From JBBRHQ01 sp963840235 (GTDB lineage Bacteria > Actinomycetota > Thermoleophilia > Solirubrobacterales > 70-9): a stretch of DNA of 64,000 nucleotides. The notes beneath the pieces are model-generated. The model was not told the origin of the DNA and ran no database searches. It worked only from the letters and a program-made list of their open reading frames with translations. The position numbers and the translations under genes were made by a program. The stretch lies in NCBI GenBank assembly GCA_963840235.1, contig CAWIYC010000003.1:310001-374000 (forward strand). Direction: 5' to 3'. This document shows, in pieces, positions 42,371-50,546 of this stretch. Position 1 is the stretch's first letter. Every line of letters starts with the position of its first letter.

Positions 42371-43013
42371 CCGTCTCCTCGCCGACCCCGAGCTCGCGGG
42401 CCGCGGCCGTGGTCGACTCACCGTCGGCGAGCAGCTGGAGGATCTGGCGCTGGCGCCGGGTCAGCTTGCCGCGGCTGCCTTTCGGTGGCACCGCCGGGTC
42501 GACGAAGGCGTCCTGGTGAAGCGCCGCCGCAACCGCCGCCAGCAGCACCTCGGCGTCGGCGGCCCGGCTGAGGTAGGCGCTGGCCCCGGCGGTCATCGCC
42601 GCCGTCGCCATGTGGCGCTCGGGCCGAGTGCCGTGGGCGACGATCCCCAGGCCGGGCTCGGTCTGCCGGATCGTCCGGATCGCCTCGGAACCGCTGATCC
42701 CGTTGCCGCCCCCGTTCGTCCAGGGGAGAATGTCGATGATGGCGACGTCGAATCCACCGACGTCACGGATCAGCTCTACCGCCTCATCACGGGTCGGCGC
42801 CTCGTCCACCTCGTAGGAGTCCGCGAGCAGCTCGCGGGCGCCGAGACGGAACAGCGGATGTCCGTCGTTGACCAAACAGTGTGGGAGCTCGCTCAGGGGA
42901 AGCCTCCGATCTACCCGGTTGTCCTGGGGGTCGTCTCGCTCCCCACCTCTCGGGGCCTCGATCCTAGCCGAGCCGCGGCAACCCGCGAGGCCCGATTCCC
43001 GCCCTTTGCGCAC
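42276..43013 (-). CDS. NarL/FixJ-type response regulator
   Basis: The frame is 245 residues from an ATG at 43013, but the conserved receiver begins only at residue 47 (CLVNDGHPLFRLGARELL), so a TTG at 42875 may be the real start (199 residues). The phospho-acceptor aspartate is in FDVAIIDILPW. The receiver is somewhat degenerate: ND instead of DD at the acidic pair, and Arg in place of the usual Lys in YLSRAAD. The C-terminal HTH is canonical (LTRRQRQILQLLADGESTTA, VKTHTKNILVRLGARNR). It faces the HDOD/LuxR gene tail to tail and no histidine kinase is adjacent. Confidence 0.85.
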   Translation of the reverse strand: MRKGRESGLAGCRGSARIEAPRGGERDDPQDNRVDRRLPLSELPHCLVNDGHPLFRLGARELLADSYEVDEAPTRDEAVELIRDVGGFDVAIIDILPWTNGGGNGISGSEAIRTIRQTEPGLGIVAHGTRPERHMATAAMTAGASAYLSRAADAEVLLAAVAAALHQDAFVDPAVPPKGSRGKLTRRQRQILQLLADGESTTAAARELGVGEETVKTHTKNILVRLGARNRANAIAIALRESLIE

Positions 43014-43051
43014 TTCGCCTCGCCCTCCGGCGCTTGCGATAGAAAGAAGCG

Positions 43052-43450
43052 GTGATCTCGGTCACCTCGAAATCCCGCTATGCGGTCGTGGCGATGGCCG
43101 AGCTCGCCCGCTCCGGGGACCGGCCGGTGCCGATCAAGGAGCTGGCCGAGCGCCGCGGGATGCCGGAGCAGTTCCTCGAGCAGCTTTTCTCGACCCTGCG
43201 CCGGGCGGGCCTCCTCAACAGCCACCGGGGGATGAAGGGCGGCTACACCCTCTCGCGCCCGGCCGACGAGATCGAGGTGCTCGAGGTGGTGCAGGCGCTC
43301 GACGGCAAGGTCGGCCAGGAGGCCGACGAGGCCGGCGGGATCTGGGCCGAGGGCGTCGCCGCCCTGCGCAAGGTCTTCGGCCAGACGACGATCGCCGAGA
43401 TCGCCCGGCGCGAGGCCGAGGAATCAGGCTCGGAGATGTACTACATCTAG
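43052..43450 (+). CDS. Rrf2-family transcriptional regulator
   Basis: 132 residues. The N-terminal winged helix shows SVTSKSRYAVVAMAELAR, VPIKELAERRGMPEQFLEQL and LLNSHRGMKGGYTLSRPADE, the Rrf2 signature. IscR-type members have three cysteines for an iron-sulfur cluster; none is present here, so it should be of the cluster-free type such as CymR, which controls cysteine metabolism. cysK-cysE lie about 6 kb downstream, but a link is only a guess. GTG start; divergent from the response regulator by 38 bases if that gene starts at 43013. Confidence 0.88.
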   Translation: MISVTSKSRYAVVAMAELARSGDRPVPIKELAERRGMPEQFLEQLFSTLRRAGLLNSHRGMKGGYTLSRPADEIEVLEVVQALDGKVGQEADEAGGIWAEGVAALRKVFGQTTIAEIARREAEESGSEMYYI

Positions 43451-43466
43451 CGAGGGGGCCGGTTTT

Positions 43467-43482
43467 CCGCTCTGGCGAGCGG
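43467..43482 (+). terminator. Hairpin after the Rrf2 gene
   Basis: CCGCTC and GAGCGG pair around TGGC, 17 bases after the stop. The four Ts lie before the stem, not after it, so it is only a weak terminator candidate. The remaining 240 bases to the next gene hold nothing I can name. Confidence 0.35.
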
Positions 43483-43724
43483 AGCAGGATCCTTCGCGTC
43501 AATGGTCTGCGTACGTTGGAGGGAATTCCGGCTCGGTTGGCCCCGCCACCCCCTGAGCGCGCCGGACGGGACCCGTGCACCAACAGATACCTTCGATCGG
43601 GGTCCATTTGCGTTCTTCGGGCTTGTTTGGCACCGAAAACGGCTGCTTGCGCGGCGAACGCCAAAGCGGTCGCGGAGCATTCGCCCTGGCGGGGAGGACT
43701 GATCGGAGCGATACTGCGCAGGCA

Positions 43725-44105
43725 ATGTCGCAGGAGAACGTCGACCTCATCCGCCGGATCTACTCGGCCTGGGACCGGCAGGAGTCGGCAAGGGAATTCA
43801 TCGACGATGCGGTCGAGTACATCAATCCTCCCTACGCGGTCGAGCGCGGTGTACGGCACGGGCGAAAGAGTTTTGCGGCCGTCCGCGACACCTACGAGGA
43901 GTTCGAGGTCCGGATTGATGAGTTCATCGATGCAGGGGATGAGGTGGTCGTCCTGGCGCGGTTCGAGGCGCTGGGGCGGAGCAGCGGCGTCAAGATCAAG
44001 AGCGAGCACGGCTACGTCTGGAAGGTGCGTGACGGAAAGGCCGTCCGCTTCAAGTGGTTTCAGCGCCACGCCGAAGCCCTCGAAGCCGTCGGGCTATCGG
44101 AGTAG
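43725..44105 (+). CDS. SnoaL/NTF2-like protein 1
   Basis: 126 residues from the ATG at 43725; the frame is open to 43575 but MSQENVDLIRRIYSAWDRQ is the family start. The fold is a cone-shaped alpha+beta barrel with an inner pocket; members include polyketide cyclases, isomerases and many proteins without known substrate. The pattern IRRIYSAW, GRKSFAAVRDTYEEF, VVVLARFEALGRSSG and a closing EALEAVGL is clear. No catalytic residue can be named. It is the first of a tandem run; the next gene starts three bases after its stop. Confidence 0.85.
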   Translation: MSQENVDLIRRIYSAWDRQESAREFIDDAVEYINPPYAVERGVRHGRKSFAAVRDTYEEFEVRIDEFIDAGDEVVVLARFEALGRSSGVKIKSEHGYVWKVRDGKAVRFKWFQRHAEALEAVGLSE

Positions 44106-44108
44106 GCG

Positions 44109-44516
44109 ATGTCGCAGGAGAACGTCGAGAAGACCAAGCGCGGAGCTGAGGCGTCCAACCGCCGAGACATCGAAGCGCTGCTGGTGGATCTCGACCCCGA
44201 GATCGAGTGGAGCCCTGCATTTCCGGTGTTGCTCGGGGAAGAGGCGAAGGTGTACCGGGGACACGACGGCGTCCGCGAGATGTTCCGCGGCTTCTACGAC
44301 GCTCTCGACGAGATCCACGTCGAGTACTCCGAGATCCGGGACCTCGGCGACCGAGTGGTCGCGATCGGCCGCATCCGCACCCGTGGCAAGGCGAGCGGGG
44401 CCGCAACCGAATCGCCTTTCGCCCTCGTAAGCGACGTCAAGAACGGTAAGACCACTCGAGTTCGGACCTACCTTGATCCCCATGAGGCCCTCGAAGCCGC
44501 CGGGCTTGAGGAGTAG
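44109..44516 (+). CDS. SnoaL/NTF2-like protein 2
   Basis: 135 residues, MSQENVEKTKRGAEASNRRD at the start and HEALEAAGLEE at the end. Inner features are DPEIEWSPAFP, KVYRGHDGVREMFRGFYDAL and DLGDRVVAIGRIRTRGKAS, giving the wet-pocket beta sheet typical of the family. The first part diverges from protein 1, so this is an older duplicate or a separate family member. The stop TAG and the ATG of the next copy are separated by two bases (TAGCGATG), the same arrangement as at the other junctions, so the set is probably co-transcribed. Substrate unknown. Confidence 0.85.
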   Translation: MSQENVEKTKRGAEASNRRDIEALLVDLDPEIEWSPAFPVLLGEEAKVYRGHDGVREMFRGFYDALDEIHVEYSEIRDLGDRVVAIGRIRTRGKASGAATESPFALVSDVKNGKTTRVRTYLDPHEALEAAGLEE

Positions 44517-44518
44517 CG

Positions 44519-44919
44519 ATGTCCCAGGAGAATGTCGAGATCGTCCGGGCTGCCTTCGCGGTGATGACCATTCCCGGAGATCCTGAAACGATGATTGCCG
44601 CCAGCGCTCCGGGCTTCGAGATGCACCTCGTGGGGGTGGGCGGCGGACCCGCCTACTACTCGGGGGCGAGTGGCATCCGTGAGTTCTTCCGCGACGTGGC
44701 CCAGAGCTGGGAATCCTTCCGGTTCGAGGCCACAGACCTCCGCGACCTTGACGACCGCGTTCTGGTCCTTGGTGATGTGCAGCTCGCGGGCGCGTGAGCG
44801 GGGTCGAGGTCAATGACAGATGGGGTTGGATCGTCGAGTTGAGAAGAGGCAGGGCTGCCAGCCTGCGCGGGTTCCTTGACCAAGGCGAGGCCCTCGAAGC
44901 CGCCGGGCTCGAGGAGTAG
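44519..44919 (+). pseudogene. SnoaL/NTF2-like gene 3, frameshifted
   Basis: The frame from the ATG at 44519 stops at 44797 (92 residues) after VLVLGDVQLAGA. Directly downstream another frame continues the family: VSGVEVNDRWGWIVELRRGR, then LDQGEALEAAGLEE and TAG at 44917-44919. One base lost near 44790 explains this fully (with an extra base the text would read on into the second frame). The protein start MSQENVEIVRAAF and the body (GFEMHLVGVGGGPAYYSGAS, WESFRFEATDLRDLDDRV) are typical. It is either a recent pseudogene or a sequencing error. Confidence 0.8.
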
Positions 44920-44922
44920 GCG

Positions 44923-45093
44923 ATGTCGCAGGAGAACGTGGAGATCGTGCGGCGTGGTTACGAGATGTTTCAGGCAGGAGACTTCGACGCAGCCGTCCGG
45001 CCACCCGGCATAACGGCCTTGAACTGCGCGGCAAACACCAACGCCGACGACAGTTGTTGGCGCCGACTTTGGCGTCGTAGCCGCCCTCAGTAA
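44923..45093 (+). pseudogene. SnoaL/NTF2-like gene 4, 3' truncated remnant
   Basis: Starts like its neighbours (MSQENVEIVRRGYEMFQAGD, then FDAAVRP), three bases after the preceding TAG. After about residue 25 the family likeness stops abruptly near base 44997 and the frame ends by chance at 45093. The part that codes for the rest of the fold is missing, so a deletion or insertion broke the gene here. Confidence 0.7.
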
Positions 45094-45242
45094 CGAACGG
45101 ATCCAGAAGTGCAAAGCCTCGCTGATTGACCGCGTGCTAAGGCTGCGCAAGCGAGAGTCAGGCTTCCTCGCCTTGGGTCCGATGCCCGGTAACCGAGGTT
45201 GAGTGCGATCTTCAAAGCCATCGCGGGCCGGAGCCTACTGGG
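44997..45242. other. Sequence of unknown origin after the broken SnoaL copy
   Basis: Base composition is less GC-rich than around it. A 50-codon open stretch at 45053-45202 (containing SNERIQKCKASLIDRVLRLR) has no start and looks like the C-terminal end of some lost gene; I do not recognise it. No inverted repeats or target duplications were found at the junction, so a mobile element cannot be shown. Confidence 0.4.
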
Positions 45243-46298
45243 CTATTGGTGGACCTCATCGTGGCCGGGACCCGGATGGATCCTGTCGCGGCTGCGACCA
45301 CCACAGATGACGTCGTCGCCGCCGAAGCCAAAGATCTTGTCGCTTCCGCCGAGTCCTGAAATCACGTCGTCGAACTTGGAGCCGATGAGCTTGTCGGGCT
45401 TGGTCGAGCCAACGATCGTCGCCACCTTGCCGCCACAGCGCGGAGGCTCGACCTCGATACCCTCGGGATTAATGAAGCGTGGGCTTGTAAAGGCCACCTG
45501 GCTCCCGGTCTTCGGATCGACCTTGAGCACGTCGCCAGCGCCGAAGTTGGCCACCCAGAGCTTGCCGTTCGGCGCCAAGGCGACGTCGTAGGGGGTGTTC
45601 AGCTTGTTGTCGGTCGAGACGGCGTTGATATCGAGGGTGTGGGTGTTCAGGCGATAGATGGCGTCGTTGTTGGAGTCCGCGATGAACACGTTGCCGTTCG
45701 GCGCAAGCGCCATCCCGGCGGGGGAAGACAGGTCGGGCGGACCGGCGAGCGGGAGCCCGAGCCCCGGCCCGATCGGGTCAAGGATCACCGACCCCGAGAA
45801 GGAGGAGGCGATCAGCGAGCGGCCGTCTGGGGCGATTTCGAGGCCGCTGAAGTCGAGGCTGGGGTCGAAGGTGTCAAGCGAGGTCTGGCCTCGCTTCAGG
45901 CGGAAGATCGCGTTGGCGTTGGCGTCGGTGATGTAGAAGTCGCCGCTGGGGTGGTAATCGACGTTGATGGGCTGCTGGAGCGGCGAACCCTTGACCAGCA
46001 CGTGCACTGCGCCGGTGCCCGGGTCGATTCGGAACACGCCGCCGCCGCCGCCAAACGCGTCGTAGTCCGCGACATAGAGCTTTCCGTTGGGCGTGAAGGT
46101 CAAGCCGTCGGGCGTCGAGAACTTCGGGCTCGTCGCGATCAGCGAGACCTTGTGGGTGCCCGGATTGAGCCGGAACACCTTTGCGGCGCCGCTGTCGCTG
46201 ACAATCAAGTCGCCGGGCTTGGCCGACGCCGACGCGGCGAGCGCCGCCCCGCCGATCAACGCCAGCGCCAGCAGCCTCGCGATGCTCCCCGCCCTCAT
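45243..46298 (-). CDS. Secreted NHL/SMP-30-like beta-propeller with C-terminal RTX-like repeats
   Basis: 351 residues from the ATG at 46298; the frame opens 15 codons earlier with a poly-Val start that is not a better signal peptide. The signal peptide is SIARLLALALIGGAALAASASA. Five or six propeller blades follow, each with a pattern such as PDGLTFTPNGKLYVADYD, PAGMALAPNGNVFIADSNND and PYDVALAPNGKLWVANFG. The last 60 residues carry calcium-binding-type repeats (SGLGGSDKIFGFGGDDVICGG, then SRDRIHPGPGHDEVH). Such repeats are secretion-linked in other phyla. The function could be ligand binding or a lactonase-like activity; no catalytic residue is assignable. It interrupts the SnoaL cluster. 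Confidence 0.8.
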   Translation of the reverse strand: MRAGSIARLLALALIGGAALAASASAKPGDLIVSDSGAAKVFRLNPGTHKVSLIATSPKFSTPDGLTFTPNGKLYVADYDAFGGGGGVFRIDPGTGAVHVLVKGSPLQQPINVDYHPSGDFYITDANANAIFRLKRGQTSLDTFDPSLDFSGLEIAPDGRSLIASSFSGSVILDPIGPGLGLPLAGPPDLSSPAGMALAPNGNVFIADSNNDAIYRLNTHTLDINAVSTDNKLNTPYDVALAPNGKLWVANFGAGDVLKVDPKTGSQVAFTSPRFINPEGIEVEPPRCGGKVATIVGSTKPDKLIGSKFDDVISGLGGSDKIFGFGGDDVICGGRSRDRIHPGPGHDEVHQ

Positions 46299-46412
46299 AA
46301 AGCAGACGGTATCAGTGGTAAAGGGAACGACCACGACCACCACTGAACCCTCCTAAGTCGAGCATGAGGTCGCACACCTGGCCGGGTGCCACGAGGCAGA
46401 GCGATGAGGGCG

Positions 46413-46814
46413 CTACTCCCGCAGCCCGGAGGCTTCGAGGGCCTCGGCCCGGCTGAGGAAGGCGCGGGCCCGGGCAATCAGGCCGTCGCGGAGCAGAAAG
46501 TTGTTGGCGAACTCCTGATCGAGTTCAAGGTGGCTGGCGCTTCCTTTCATGTGGACCACCCCCAGCCAGAGGACCGAGTCGCCCAGGTCCCGGATCTCGG
46601 TCTCCTCGAAGCGAAACTCCTCCCAGGTTTCCCAGACGGCAGCAAAGCCCCTGGAGCACTCCTCGCGGCCGCGGTAGACGGCGCGCTCCACGGCGGCCGG
46701 ACCGGCAGGTGCCCACTCGATGTCAGCCGCCAGGTAGCCGGCCGCCAAGTCCTTGTCGCGCTGGTTCCAGGCCTCGATCAGCTGCCTCACAACCTCGATG
46801 TTCCGCTCCGACAT
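46413..46814 (-). CDS. SnoaL/NTF2-like protein 5 (opposite strand)
   Basis: 133 residues from the ATG at 46814, giving MSERNIEVVRQLIEAWNQRD; the open frame extends to 46928 but the upstream part is not family-like. DIEWAPAGPAAVERAVYRGR, then FAAVWETWEEFRFEETEIRD, SVLWLGVVHMKGSAS and the closing EALEASGLRE follow the family pattern. It is the only copy of the cluster on the minus strand, next to the NHL/RTX gene, and appears intact. No substrate can be named. Confidence 0.82.
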   Translation of the reverse strand: MSERNIEVVRQLIEAWNQRDKDLAAGYLAADIEWAPAGPAAVERAVYRGREECSRGFAAVWETWEEFRFEETEIRDLGDSVLWLGVVHMKGSASHLELDQEFANNFLLRDGLIARARAFLSRAEALEASGLRE

Positions 46815-46877
46815 CGCCCCCGCAGTATCGCCGAGTCGAGGCGGACAGGGTGAATGGGGTGGGGCGGGAGGAAAGGG

Positions 46878-47083
46878 GATCCCGCCTCGCTGATCCCGCG
46901 AAACAAAGGCGGCTCCTACCGCGGCCACGACGGCATGCGGAGCTGGTGGGAGACGTGTTCGGAGTCTTTCCCGACTTCAGACTGGAGTACGACCAGATAC
47001 GAGAGCGCGACGGGAAGGCGATCCGGTGGCGCGTGTTCGGAGTCGAGGCCGAGGCCCTCGAAGCCGCCGGCCAGCCGGAATAG
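46878..47083 (+). pseudogene. SnoaL/NTF2-like gene 6, frameshifted and internally deleted
   Basis: In one frame IPRNKGGSYRGHDGMRSWWE matches the middle of the family; near base 46948 the match moves to another frame with VFGVFPDFRLEYDQIRE and ends RWRVFGVEAEALEAAGQPE and a TAG at 47081-47083. About 30 codons between QIRE and DGKAIRW that the family normally has are missing, and there is no start. It is a clear gene remnant. Confidence 0.75.
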
Positions 47084-47166
47084 CTCAGCGATTGTCACTT
47101 GCCCCGTTCCAGACGAGGTGGGAGGATCGCCCAGCGGCTCTGCAAGCCATCGCGAGGAGAACGGCA

Positions 47167-47583
47167 ATGACCGAGGGCACAGGACTCATCAAGCGCTTCT
47201 ATGAGGACGTGATCGGGGGCGGGCAGATCAACCTCGTCGACGAGTTGACAACCGATGACCTGATCGATCACGAGGAAGGGCTTCCCGGCCAGCCGACCGG
47301 ACGCGAGGGCGTGAAGTTCTTCATCAGCGCGATGCGCGAGGCGTTTCCAGACATCCGGGTGGAAACCGTGGAGCCGACGATGGTTGACGGAAACCTTGAG
47401 GCTGCACGAGTAGTCGTCACTGGCACTCACAAGGGGGGGCTGATGGGCGTTGCGGCGACCAACCGAACGGTCGAGATCGAATCGATCGACATCATCCGCA
47501 TCGAGGACGGGAAGGTCGCCGAGCATTGGGGCGTTACGGACACCATGAGTCTCATGCAGCAACTTGGCGCTCTCCCCGAGTAA
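47167..47583 (+). CDS. SnoaL-like ester cyclase-type protein 7
   Basis: 138 residues from the ATG at 47167 (MTEGTGLIKRFYEDVIGGGQ). It belongs to the ester cyclase branch of SnoaL-like proteins rather than the MSQENVE type: LVDELTTDDLIDHEEGLPGQ, then GREGVKFFISAMREAFPDIR and EIESIDIIRIEDGKVAEHWG are its signatures. In characterised relatives Asp/His in the pocket help an intramolecular aldol cyclisation; the Asp-His pair in DLIDHE and the His in AEHWG fit. The gene is intact and probably the most ancient separate lineage in the cluster. Confidence 0.85.
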   Translation: MTEGTGLIKRFYEDVIGGGQINLVDELTTDDLIDHEEGLPGQPTGREGVKFFISAMREAFPDIRVETVEPTMVDGNLEAARVVVTGTHKGGLMGVAATNRTVEIESIDIIRIEDGKVAEHWGVTDTMSLMQQLGALPE

Positions 47584-47604
47584 GCAGGCCAACTCGACGC
47601 TGGG

Positions 47605-47631
47605 GCAGAAGCCGCCGGGCTGGGGAATTAG
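47605..47631 (+). pseudogene. C-terminal scrap of a SnoaL-like gene
   Basis: Nine codons read A-E-A-A-G-L-G-N-stop, the usual family ending, and the following bases (TAGGCGATG) reproduce the normal junction to the next copy. Nothing of the rest of that gene remains between 47583 and 47605. Confidence 0.5.
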
Positions 47632-47634
47632 GCG

Positions 47635-48030
47635 ATGTCGCAGAGAAACGTTGAGATCGTCCGGGCCACCCTTGACTCCTTCAACCGGGGCGACTTCGTC
47701 GCGACGCTGAAGGATCTTGCTCCCCAGGCCGAGCTGGACTTCTCGCGGGCGCGGGGGCCTTACCGGGGCGTCTATCGACTCGAACAGGTGCGCGAGTTCA
47801 TTGAAGACTTCACGGCCACGTTCGAGTCCGTCCGGATAGAACCGACGGAGTACATGGTGGCCGGTGAGCACGTCGTGGTTCCCGTCGTCTTCCACTCTTC
47901 TGGTCGCGACGGGGTCAAGGCGACGGCGGGGAGCGTCCATGTGTGGACGCTCAGCGAGGGTGCCATCGTCCGCCTCTGCATGTACCAAGGGCGAGAGGAA
48001 GCCCTCGAAGCCGCGGGGCTCTCTTCGTAG
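47635..48030 (+). CDS. SnoaL/NTF2-like protein 8
   Basis: 131 residues, intact. It starts MSQRNVEIVRATLDSFNRGD, continues AELDFSRARGPYRGVYRLEQ, then VREFIEDFTATFESVRIEPT and VVVPVVFHSSGRDGV, and ends REEALEAAGLSS. The DNA around the start (GGCGATGTCGCAGAGAAACG) and the end (GAAGCCCTCGAAGCCGC) repeats those of the other copies. The pocket is lined mainly by aromatic and acidic residues; substrate unknown. It is the last member of the cluster. Confidence 0.85.
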   Translation: MSQRNVEIVRATLDSFNRGDFVATLKDLAPQAELDFSRARGPYRGVYRLEQVREFIEDFTATFESVRIEPTEYMVAGEHVVVPVVFHSSGRDGVKATAGSVHVWTLSEGAIVRLCMYQGREEALEAAGLSS

Positions 48031-48066
48031 GTCGGCCGGGCTCACCTCCGCTTCGGGAGACGTGCC

Positions 48067-48384
48067 CTACCAGGGAACCCGAGTGCAGGCGTCGGCCGCT
48101 TCGGCACGGTCGGCCTGCCGTGTGGGGGTGAGGTAGCCCACAGGGGGACCGGTGGTCGCGTTGGGCGGAGCGTAGGAGTAGCCCGGCGGGTTCGCGAGCT
48201 CAGCCCTGGCCAGGCAGTTGCGGTAGTGGAGCTCGCCGCCGATCCAGCCGAGCAGTGCCAGGCCGGCAACGACGGCGAGCCCGATCGCGAGCGCCGCCCT
48301 CCAGTTGACCAGCGCGTCGGCGGCCCTGGAGGTGGCGATCGTGTCGGCCGTCCTCGTGACCGTGTTACGGAGTCGCAGGGGCAC
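48067..48384 (-). CDS. Small single-pass membrane protein
   Basis: 105 residues, not recognised. A basic, polar N-terminus of about 27 residues is followed by one helix, WRAALAIGLAVVAGLALLGWIGG, then a hydrophilic outer part of about 50 residues with two cysteines (YRNCLARAEL and EAADACTRVPW), which may form a disulfide. Third codon positions are GC-rich. It is 100 bases downstream of the secreted protein at 48485 on the same strand, but no operon evidence exists. Confidence 0.55.
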   Translation of the reverse strand: MPLRLRNTVTRTADTIATSRAADALVNWRAALAIGLAVVAGLALLGWIGGELHYRNCLARAELANPPGYSYAPPNATTGPPVGYLTPTRQADRAEAADACTRVPW

Positions 48385-48484
48385 GCGGGTCAGCCTATTG
48401 ACGCCCCCGGTCGTGGCATTAGGGGCAAGGACCGTCCAGCGGGCGAGAACAGCCGGTGGCGGAGGGATCGGTCCACCCAGCGCA

Positions 48485-49555
48485 TCAGCAGCGGCGAATC
48501 GGTGCGGCGCTGCGGACGACGACGAAGTCCCTGCCGGAGATCCGTCGCAGGTGGTTGAGGTTGCCGTCGTTCCAGCGGCGGTCGCTTGTTCCCCGCAGAA
48601 ACCAGTTGGAGCCGTTGTCGGTGACGATGGCGCCGTACCGCTTCAGCGCGCGGGCGATGATCTCCGCCGCGCCGCGAAAGCGCTTGATCCGGTAGTCGCG
48701 ACGCAGCCGCAGCCGCAGCCCCATCGGCGGGGCGCTGAGCCGGTGGGTCGCGCCGGCGCAGTGGGTGGCCGGGTGGACCCAGGCGTTGCGGGTGCGCTCG
48801 AAGGTGACCCCGATCGCGTGGTCGATCCACCCGCGCCTGATCTCGTCGTTGCGGATCAGGCCGGGGAATATGGGCAGGCCGGAGCCGCTGGCCGAGGTGT
48901 AGCCGTCCCGCCTGCGCCGGGCCGAGCGCAGATTCCACCTGGCGCCGGATGCGGCGTTCCAGTGTTTGCGCCGCTTGCGCTTGAAGAAACCCCGGAAGAG
49001 CTCGTAGAGCCTGCAGGTGGCGCGATCGACGGCGATCACGTGGCGGTCGCCGCGGCTGTGGCGACCGCCACCGACCGGCGCGCTCCGTGGGATCGGGAAC
49101 GGCCCCCGGTCACTGGCGTAGCCGTAGGTCGTGTAGTGCACCGGGTACTGCCTCTGGCTGCGACCGACGACCGTGTAGGGGAAGCCCGAGGCCCGCAGGG
49201 AGCCGAAACTGGCATGGACGCGGTTGGTTCCGTGGCGCTGGATGTAGGAGATGTAGCGCGAGGAGCGGGGATCGACCGGTGCGCCGGAGACGTTCTGGTG
49301 CCAGGCGGCCATGTTGGGCAGCGACTTCGCCGTCGCCGGCAGCGAGCCGGGCGGCCGCGGGAACACCGGGCAGTCCCCGAGGCTCGGATAGGGCCCACGA
49401 GAATGCGCGTCGCGCTCGGAGGCTGCCGGGGACGCCCCGGCCAAGGCCACGGCGATCACGGCGATCAGGATCGGGGGCAGCGCCAGTTGACCGCGCACTC
49501 CCCTGCGGAGTCGTCGGTTGGCATTCACTGGAGTCGCTGACGCTAGAGATCGCAC
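48485..49555 (-). CDS. Secreted protein of unknown function
   Basis: 356 residues from a GTG at 49555 (a GTG at 49528 is also possible). A signal peptide or anchor (LPPILIAVIAVALAGASPAAS) is followed by a pattern I have seen as a conserved secreted family: CPVFPRPPGSLP, NMAAWHQNVSGAPVDPRSSR, YISYI, VHASFG, then GDRHVIAVDRATCRLYELFR, GLPIFPGLIRNDEI, PPMGLRLRLRRDYRI, and near the end AIVTDNGSNWFLRGTSDRRW. The repeated His/Asp/Asn positions suggest an enzyme, possibly glycan-active, but no catalytic assignment is safe. It is divergent from cysK, 26 bases between starts. Confidence 0.7.
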   Translation of the reverse strand: MRSLASATPVNANRRLRRGVRGQLALPPILIAVIAVALAGASPAASERDAHSRGPYPSLGDCPVFPRPPGSLPATAKSLPNMAAWHQNVSGAPVDPRSSRYISYIQRHGTNRVHASFGSLRASGFPYTVVGRSQRQYPVHYTTYGYASDRGPFPIPRSAPVGGGRHSRGDRHVIAVDRATCRLYELFRGFFKRKRRKHWNAASGARWNLRSARRRRDGYTSASGSGLPIFPGLIRNDEIRRGWIDHAIGVTFERTRNAWVHPATHCAGATHRLSAPPMGLRLRLRRDYRIKRFRGAAEIIARALKRYGAIVTDNGSNWFLRGTSDRRWNDGNLNHLRRISGRDFVVVRSAAPIRRC

Positions 49556-49581
49556 CGGACCTAACAGGCGGGGCCGCTACC

Positions 49582-50544
<963 letters not shown>

Positions 50545-50546
50545 GG

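Noticed and set aside
43575..43724. N-terminal extension of SnoaL-like protein 1 from a GTG at 43575
   Set aside because: All other members start at MSQ-x-N-V; the upstream 50 codons have no family likeness and lie in the spacer after the Rrf2 gene.
44997..45242. Insertion sequence remnant after the truncated SnoaL gene
   Set aside because: No terminal inverted repeats, target duplication or transposase motif can be seen; the origin stays open.
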